Positions 59,650 to 64,000 of a stretch of 64,000 nt of DNA are shown here, in pieces. This DNA comes from Nonomuraea angiospora (lineage in GTDB: Bacteria > Actinomycetota > Actinomycetes > Streptosporangiales > Streptosporangiaceae). Under the pieces are notes generated by a model. The model searched no databases. It was given only the letters and a program-made list of their open reading frames with translations, and was not told the DNA's origin. The translations under genes and the position numbers were made by a program. The stretch lies in contig NZ_JADBEK010000001.1 in NCBI RefSeq assembly GCF_014873145.1, positions 12,648,001 through 12,712,000 on the forward strand, given 5' to 3'. Within the stretch, counting starts at the first letter, position 1. Every line of letters starts with the position of its first letter.

Positions 59650-60420
59650 TCAGGGGAGGGGGAGCAGGGTCCGGTATTCGCCGGGCAGCCGGCCCGCCAC
59701 GTCGGCGTACTCCTCGCCGGCGATCGACTCGCGCAGCATGGCGAAGACCGCCCTGGCGTGCTCGCGGGCCCGCTCAGGAGAGACGCCCTCGCGCGTGGCG
59801 ATCCGGCGGACGAACTCCTCCAGCGGGACCTGCCCGCCGGGACCCGCGCCCACCCCGCGCTTCAGCGGCGCGTGCAGCTGGACGGGCAGCTGGCCGACCA
59901 GGTCCTCGACCTTGCCGGGGGCGATGCGCTCGGCGAGCGTCTCCAGCGCCGCCTCGGTGGCCCGGCGCGCGCCCGCGTAGTCGAGCCCGGCCCGTTCCGC
60001 GACCCCGGCCAGGAACTCCCTGGCCGGCATGATCTCGACGTAGCGGCGCTCGGCCTCCGCGACCAGGGTCTCGAAGTCGTCCGGGAGATCGGCCGCCATG
60101 TCGGCGAACTCCTCGGGGCTGACGGCCTGCCCCATCGCCCAGAAGACCGCGCGGGTGTGCCGCCCGGCCGTCTCGACGTCGACCCCGGCGCGCTCGGCCA
60201 CCCGCCGCAGGAACTCCTCGACGCCGAAGGTCTCGGGGTCCCGCTCGGTGTAGAGCCAGGGCATCGCCTCCGGGGGCAGCTCCCTGAGCAGGTCGCGGCT
60301 CTCGTCCTTGGGGAGCCGTTCGGAGAGCGTACGGAGCGTGGCCTGCACGGCGCGTTCGGCGGCCTGGGGCCCCGCCCCGGTCTGCTGCTCCACGATCTTG
60401 AGCAACTGGTCGTAGTACAT
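59650..60420 (-). CDS. DUF2267 protein, two domains
   Basis: 256-residue soluble helical protein with two tandem DUF2267 domains (~1-120 and ~130-256); each has the AERAVQATLRTLSERLPKDESRDLLRELP-type core. Function unknown; such genes often lie among stress-response genes. ATG 60420 opens the first domain directly (MYYDQLLKIVEQQTG). Confidence 0.87.
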   Translation of the reverse strand: MYYDQLLKIVEQQTGAGPQAAERAVQATLRTLSERLPKDESRDLLRELPPEAMPWLYTERDPETFGVEEFLRRVAERAGVDVETAGRHTRAVFWAMGQAVSPEEFADMAADLPDDFETLVAEAERRYVEIMPAREFLAGVAERAGLDYAGARRATEAALETLAERIAPGKVEDLVGQLPVQLHAPLKRGVGAGPGGQVPLEEFVRRIATREGVSPERAREHARAVFAMLRESIAGEEYADVAGRLPGEYRTLLPLP

Positions 60421-60490
60421 CCCCGCTCCCCGCGCCGAGCCTGTCGCGTTCCGCCTGCTCAGCTACCCGGGAAAGGGGGAGCGTCACCCC

Positions 60491-60700
60491 TCAGGCGGTG
60501 CCGCCGCGCAGCAGCTCCTTGGAATCGTGTTCCACCAGCACCGGGATGAAATCGCGCACCGGGCTGTCGGTGAATCGGCCATAGGCCGTCCGCACCGCCG
60601 CCTCGACCTGCTCGGCCGAACGGGTGCCGGTGAATCTGGCGACCAGCCTGGTCACCACGTCCTGGATCGCCTCACGTTCGAGGCGCTCGTCGTACGCCAT
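60491..60700 (-). CDS. Small three-helix-bundle protein
   Basis: 69-residue helical protein matching the three-helix-bundle dimerisation domain found alone or at the N-terminus of phosphatase-like proteins (AIQDVVTRLVARFTGTRSAEQVEAAVRTAYGRFTDSPVRDFIPVLVEHDSKELL). Probably a small dimeric accessory protein. ATG 60700 is preferred to an upstream in-frame start because the domain begins there. 70 bp upstream of the DUF2267 gene on the same strand. Confidence 0.75.
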   Translation of the reverse strand: MAYDERLEREAIQDVVTRLVARFTGTRSAEQVEAAVRTAYGRFTDSPVRDFIPVLVEHDSKELLRGGTA

Positions 60701-60790
60701 GACCTTGTCATAGCACGTTCCAAAGCCCGCTCCATAGAGCACTTTTTCGGTATAAATCAGTCACCATGGGCGGGTGGCCCATGCCCCATA

Positions 60791-61150
60791 TCAGGCGACC
60801 TCCGACGCGGCGTGCGCCTTGATCGCCACGCTGGTCAGCGCCAGCAGCAGATCGAGGTCCGGCTCGGCCTCGACCCTCAGGATCACCCACGCGTGGTCGG
60901 CGCCCATCTGGACCTGGTCACAGTCGCCCAGGTACGGCTCCAGCCGCTCGATCGCGGGCTCCGTCAGGCACAGGCGGACCTCGTCCGCGCCGGTCAGGCG
61001 CAGGATCTCGGTGCCTCGGACGGTGAAGGCCATGCCACGCCTGGTGTCGCTCAGCTCCAGGGCCGGCCAGGACAACAGCTGGGCCACCGCTCGGGCCACG
61101 TACGGCCCCCGGCGCCCGGTCGATCGCCGCCTGGCGGAAATGACTGTCAC
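60791..61150 (-). CDS. DUF5519-like (luciferase-domain) protein
   Basis: About 119 residues: ARAVAQLLSWPALELSDTRRGMAFTVRGTEILRLTG ... LGDCDQVQMGADHAWVILRV. This resembles the short luciferase/DUF5519 family, common in actinomycetes and without known activity. The start is uncertain: GTG 61150 is used, with GTG 61168 and TTG 61201 as in-frame alternatives and only weak ribosome-binding sites. Confidence 0.6.
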   Translation of the reverse strand: MTVISARRRSTGRRGPYVARAVAQLLSWPALELSDTRRGMAFTVRGTEILRLTGADEVRLCLTEPAIERLEPYLGDCDQVQMGADHAWVILRVEAEPDLDLLLALTSVAIKAHAASEVA

Positions 61151-61267
61151 GTTTCCATGCTGATGCACCGCACCACCGACCCGCCATCGTCCGTTCTTCA
61201 ACTGTTATCCGCGTCGTGAGAATTTCGGACCCCTCCCCGATCTTCGGGGCGGCGGGCGGGACCGGTT

Positions 61268-61289
61268 GTTCATCAGGCGTTCATCATGC
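61268..61289 (+). promoter_or_regulatory. PHO box (PhoP-binding direct repeats)
   Basis: Two adjacent 11-bp direct repeats: GTTCATCAGGC (61268-61278) and GTTCATCATGC (61279-61289). This matches the known actinomycete PhoP unit GTTCACC-N4 in length and sequence and lies 86-107 bp before the PhoX start. No other gene is seen in 61151-61374. Confidence 0.8.
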
Positions 61290-61374
61290 GGACTGCGGGC
61301 GGCGCGGCGGCCGTCTCCGTGACATCGTTGGGTCAGCTGGTGTAAAAGCGTCCAGACGCTAGAGGAGATGTCCC

Positions 61375-62793
61375 GTGTCCTCCCCCGTACCCCCTCCTTC
61401 GCTTCCCCGTCGTTCCTTCCTCGGCCGCGCCGCGGCCGGCAGCCTCGGCATCGCGTTGGCCGGCAGCATCGAGACCATCGCGGGCCCGGCCGCGCTCGCC
61501 GCCACCCGGCCCCCGCTCGGCTACGGTCCGCTGGTCCCCGACCCGGCCGGCATCCTGGCCCTGCCCGCCGGGTTCTCCTACCGCGTCATCGCGGAGGCGG
61601 GGGTGACGCTGCTGGAGAGCGGCGAGCCGACCCCGAGCGACGCCGACGGCACCGCGGCCTTCTCGCACGGCCGGGGCGCCACGCTGGTCAACAACCACGA
61701 GATCGGAGGCAGCGAGCCCTACCGGGTGCCGGCGCTGCCCGGCCTCACCTACGACCCCGGCGCCGGGGGCGGCACCACCAACATCGACGTGGACGCGCGC
61801 GGCGAGCGGATCCGCGAATATGTCAGCCTGGCCGGCACCCACAACAACTGCGCCGGCGGCAAGACCCCCTGGAACACCTGGCTGACCTGCGAGGAGACCG
61901 AGCAGCGCGCCGGCGGGGCCTACCAGAAGGACCACGGTTACGTCTTCGAGGTCGACCCGTTCGACCGCGAGGCCAACCAGGACCCGGTGCCGCTGAAGTT
62001 CCTCGGCCGCTACTCGCACGAGGCCGTCGCCGTCGACCCGAGGACGTCGGCGATCTACCTGACCGAGGACGCCGGCGGGCCGAACGGGCTCTACTACCGG
62101 TGGACCCCGCCGAGGAAGTTCCACGGCCGCAAGGGCGCGCTGCGGGCGCTGGCGCTGTCCGAGGGCGGTGACACCGCGGGCAAGCTGGAGGCGCTGAGCT
62201 GCTACCGGGACGACACGCACGTCGCCGACCTGTCGGAGGCGACCGAGCCGGGCACGCGCTTCAAGGCCCGGTGGGTGGAGGTGCCCGACCGCGACGCGAA
62301 GACCCAGTCGGTACGCCTCCAGTTCGCCAACGACCAGGTCACCCGCAGCCGCAAGCTGGAGGGCGCCTGGTGGGGCGACGGCGGCGCGTACTTCGTGGCC
62401 AGCTTCGCCCGGCACACCGACGGCAGCGCCAACGAGCACGACGGCCAGGTGTGGTTCTACGACCCGCGCACCGAGACGGTCACGCTCAAGGTCATCTTCG
62501 GGGTCAACCCCGACCCGAGCCAGGACACCGACTACGACGGGCCCGACAACATCACGGTCTCCCCGTACGGCGGGGTGATCCTCGCCGAGGACGGCGAGGG
62601 CATCCAGCACCTGGTGGGCGTCAGCGCGCAGGGCAAGTCCTACCCGATGGCGCGCAACGACCTCAACGACAGCGAGTTCACCGGCCCGACCTTCAGCGCC
62701 GACGGCCGCATCCTGTTCGCCAACATCCAGTCGCCCGGCCACGTCTTCGCCATCACCGGCCCGTGGCGGCGCTCCGGGCACGCCGCCGGCTGA
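61375..62793 (+). CDS. TAT-exported PhoX-family phosphatase, copy 2
   Basis: 472-residue exported PhoX-type protein, expected to release phosphate from organic esters outside the cell. Twin-arginine signal PRRSFLGRAAAGSLGIALAG, hallmark NNCAGGKTPWNTWLTCEETEQ (~160), RYSHEAVAVDP, YLTEDAGGPNGLYYRW and PYGGVILAEDGEG, which carry the family's metal ligands. GTG 61375 follows GAGGAGA. The PHO box upstream supports phosphate-starvation control. Followed by a perfect hairpin terminator. Confidence 0.92.
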   Translation: MSSPVPPPSLPRRSFLGRAAAGSLGIALAGSIETIAGPAALAATRPPLGYGPLVPDPAGILALPAGFSYRVIAEAGVTLLESGEPTPSDADGTAAFSHGRGATLVNNHEIGGSEPYRVPALPGLTYDPGAGGGTTNIDVDARGERIREYVSLAGTHNNCAGGKTPWNTWLTCEETEQRAGGAYQKDHGYVFEVDPFDREANQDPVPLKFLGRYSHEAVAVDPRTSAIYLTEDAGGPNGLYYRWTPPRKFHGRKGALRALALSEGGDTAGKLEALSCYRDDTHVADLSEATEPGTRFKARWVEVPDRDAKTQSVRLQFANDQVTRSRKLEGAWWGDGGAYFVASFARHTDGSANEHDGQVWFYDPRTETVTLKVIFGVNPDPSQDTDYDGPDNITVSPYGGVILAEDGEGIQHLVGVSAQGKSYPMARNDLNDSEFTGPTFSADGRILFANIQSPGHVFAITGPWRRSGHAAG

Positions 62794-62802
62794 CGCCGGT
62801 CC

Positions 62803-62837
62803 GCCCTCCCGGCGCGCGAGCCGTGCGCCGGGAGGGC
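62803..62837 (+). terminator. Hairpin terminator after phoX
   Basis: Perfect 13-bp stem GCCCTCCCGGCGC (62803-62815) / GCGCCGGGAGGGC (62825-62837) with a 9-nt loop, 10 bp after the PhoX stop. No T-run. Confidence 0.85.
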
Positions 62838-62981
62838 CCCGGTCGCGTGGAAAACCGCTCGACGGCCCTGGGCGTCACCCGCCACCATGGGTCGTGATGT
62901 ACCGAGCGTAGAAGCACCTCGATCACAGCAGGGGATGGCCCCGAGTCGCGGCCATCGCCGCTGTTCAGGCTGTTCGTCATC

Positions 62982-63002
62982 GGCGGCGCCCCGGGCGCCG
63001 CC
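62982..63002. other. Strong palindrome upstream of the amidase gene
   Basis: GGCGGCGCCC (62982-62991) and GGGCGCCGCC (62993-63002) can form a stem just 41 bp before the amidase ATG. It could be an attenuator in the leader or a binding site. No gene is seen between 62838 and 63043. Confidence 0.4.
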
Positions 63003-63043
63003 CACTGCCACATGTGATCGAGGACGCCAGAAAGAGGCTCTTC

Positions 63044-64000
63044 ATGGAGCTCCACGAATACGCAAGGTACGACGCCGTCGGGATCCGCGACCTGATCAGG
63101 TCGGGCGAGGTCACCGCCGGCGAGGTCGAGGCCACCGCCAGGCGGGCCCTGGCGCAGGCGGACGCGCAGGTCAACGGCCTGGCCCTGCCGGTCTTCAGCC
63201 AGGCCCTCGGCCATGCCGGGGACGGGCCGTTCGCCGGGGTGCCGTTCCTGATCAAGGATCACGGGCCGGTGGCCGAGGGGGTGCCGTTCACCCTCGGCAG
63301 CCGGGCCCTGCCGGGCGTCGTCGCCGGGCGCGACACCGAGCTGATGGCCCGCTTCCGGGCCGCCGGCCTGGTCACGCTGGGCCTGACCACCGTCCCGGAG
63401 CTGTGCCTCAGCTTCGCCACCGAATCGCTCAGGTACGGCCCCACCCGCAACCCCTGGGACCTGGACAGGGGCGCGGGCGGGTCGAGCGGCGGCGCGGCCG
63501 CCCTGGTCGCCGCCGGCGCCGTGCCCGTCGCGCACGCCAGCGACGGAGCCGGGTCGATCCGCGTCCCGGCCTCCTGCTGCGGGCTGGTCGGGCTCAAGCC
63601 GAGCCGCGGCCGGATCACCTGCGGGCCCGACGCGGGGGAGGCGATGCTCGGCATGTCGTACGAGTTCGCGCTCACGCGCACGGTCCGCGACGCCGCGCAC
63701 CTCCTGGACGCCGTCCAGGGGCCCGGCGTCGGCGACAAGTACACCGCGCCGCCCCCACGGCGCCCGTACGCCGACGAGGTCGGGGCCGATCCCGGCCGGC
63801 TGAGGGTGGCGGTGACCACCAAGGCCTGGTCGGGCACCGAGGTGGACGGCCGGGTGGCCGAGGCGGCGCTCCGGGTGGGCCACGCGCTGGAGCGGGCCGG
63901 GCACGACGTCATCGAGGCCGGCCCGGCCGTGGACCAGGAGGCGGTCAGGCGCAGCCTGGTGGCCGAGAGCGTGGCGATCGCCTCCACGCTGCTCATGGCC
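63044..64000 (+). CDS. Amidase signature family enzyme, 3' truncated by window end
   Basis: Open frame of 319 codons running off the end of the window. The amidase-signature Ser-Ser-Lys triad is visible: Lys in VPFLIKDHGP, Ser in the GGSSGGAAALVAAG loop, and Ser nucleophile in SDGAGSIRVPAS. N-terminal region MELHEYARYDAVGIRDLIRSGEVTAGEV is typical of the family. ATG 63044 follows AAAGAGG at 63031-63037 with 6-nt spacing. It hydrolyses an amide of unknown identity; lack of neighbouring gatB/gatC argues against a tRNA amidotransferase subunit. Confidence 0.92.
   Translation, partial: MELHEYARYDAVGIRDLIRSGEVTAGEVEATARRALAQADAQVNGLALPVFSQALGHAGDGPFAGVPFLIKDHGPVAEGVPFTLGSRALPGVVAGRDTELMARFRAAGLVTLGLTTVPELCLSFATESLRYGPTRNPWDLDRGAGGSSGGAAALVAAGAVPVAHASDGAGSIRVPASCCGLVGLKPSRGRITCGPDAGEAMLGMSYEFALTRTVRDAAHLLDAVQGPGVGDKYTAPPPRRPYADEVGADPGRLRVAVTTKAWSGTEVDGRVAEAALRVGHALERAGHDVIEAGPAVDQEAVRRSLVAESVAIASTLLMA

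Noticed and set aside
63044..64000. GatA subunit of tRNA amidotransferase
   Set aside because: No gatB or gatC adjacent in the visible region, and the N-terminal sequence fits general amidases better; the gene is truncated so this is not final.
1..64000. tRNA, rRNA, integrase, transposase or attachment sites
   Set aside because: Looked for on reading both strands; no cloverleaf with a recognisable T-arm, no rRNA segments and no mobile-element proteins were seen. A covariance-model search would be decisive for tRNAs.

Overview
High-GC actinobacterial chromosome segment. Third codon positions are almost all G or C, GTG and TTG starts are common, and gene content is typical of soil actinomycetes: TAT-exported PhoX enzymes, shared-ATPase sugar importers, NarL-type two-component systems, a Ser/Thr kinase, an SpoIIE-type phosphatase and TrmB/LuxR-controlled subtilase. 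A Streptosporangiaceae (Nonomuraea-like) origin is likely, but that is an inference from gene content. I saw no rRNA, tRNA, CRISPR array, insertion sequence or prophage. The window opens inside a peptide ABC permease gene and closes inside an amidase gene.

Layout. 1-3.7 kb: end of an oligopeptide ABC importer operon. 3.7-13 kb: carbohydrate island. A LacI regulator is divergent from an operon of two sugar permeases, a binding lipoprotein and a heparinase II/III-like lyase; it is followed by a GH42 beta-galactosidase, with a convergent GH43 arabinanase. Two copies of one palindrome sit on the two divergent promoters. 13-21 kb: DUF2306 membrane protein, bicovalent-flavin oxidase, histidine kinase/response regulator pair, cell-wall amidase lipoprotein, unknown membrane-anchored protein, PhoX-like protein and TetR regulator. 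21.5-25 kb: MFS exporter fused to a repeat linker and beta-sandwich domains, followed by a YceI protein with the same kind of domain. 25-31 kb: multicopper oxidase operon with membrane proteins and a 39-residue peptide, downstream of a PDZ-containing histidine kinase and its regulator. 31-42 kb: SulP transporter, PPK2, GlxA-type regulator, one-domain voltage-gated channel, small stress proteins, PEP mutase-like enzyme, VanW protein, PNPOx-like protein and GH53 galactanase. 42-46 kb: Rieske demethylase operon (oxygenase, small CxC protein, reductase, IclR). 46-54 kb: aldo/keto reductase with a MerR-type promoter, SpoIIE phosphatase, methyltransferase, subtilase with its TrmB/LuxR regulator, and an acetyltransferase. 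54-64 kb: kinase/WD40 protein, third two-component pair, DUF2267 and small proteins, a second PhoX behind a PHO box, and an amidase.

How it fits together. GH42, GH43 and GH53 together suggest scavenging of pectin side chains (arabinan, galactan). The two PhoX genes suggest response to phosphate shortage. Much of the regulatory content is readable as palindromes in promoters, several of which appear to drive leaderless transcripts. The least explained elements are the MFS/beta-sandwich/YceI pair, the channel with an Asp-Asp selectivity filter, the small peptide of the oxidase operon, and a partial RsbT-like segment fused to the phosphatase.
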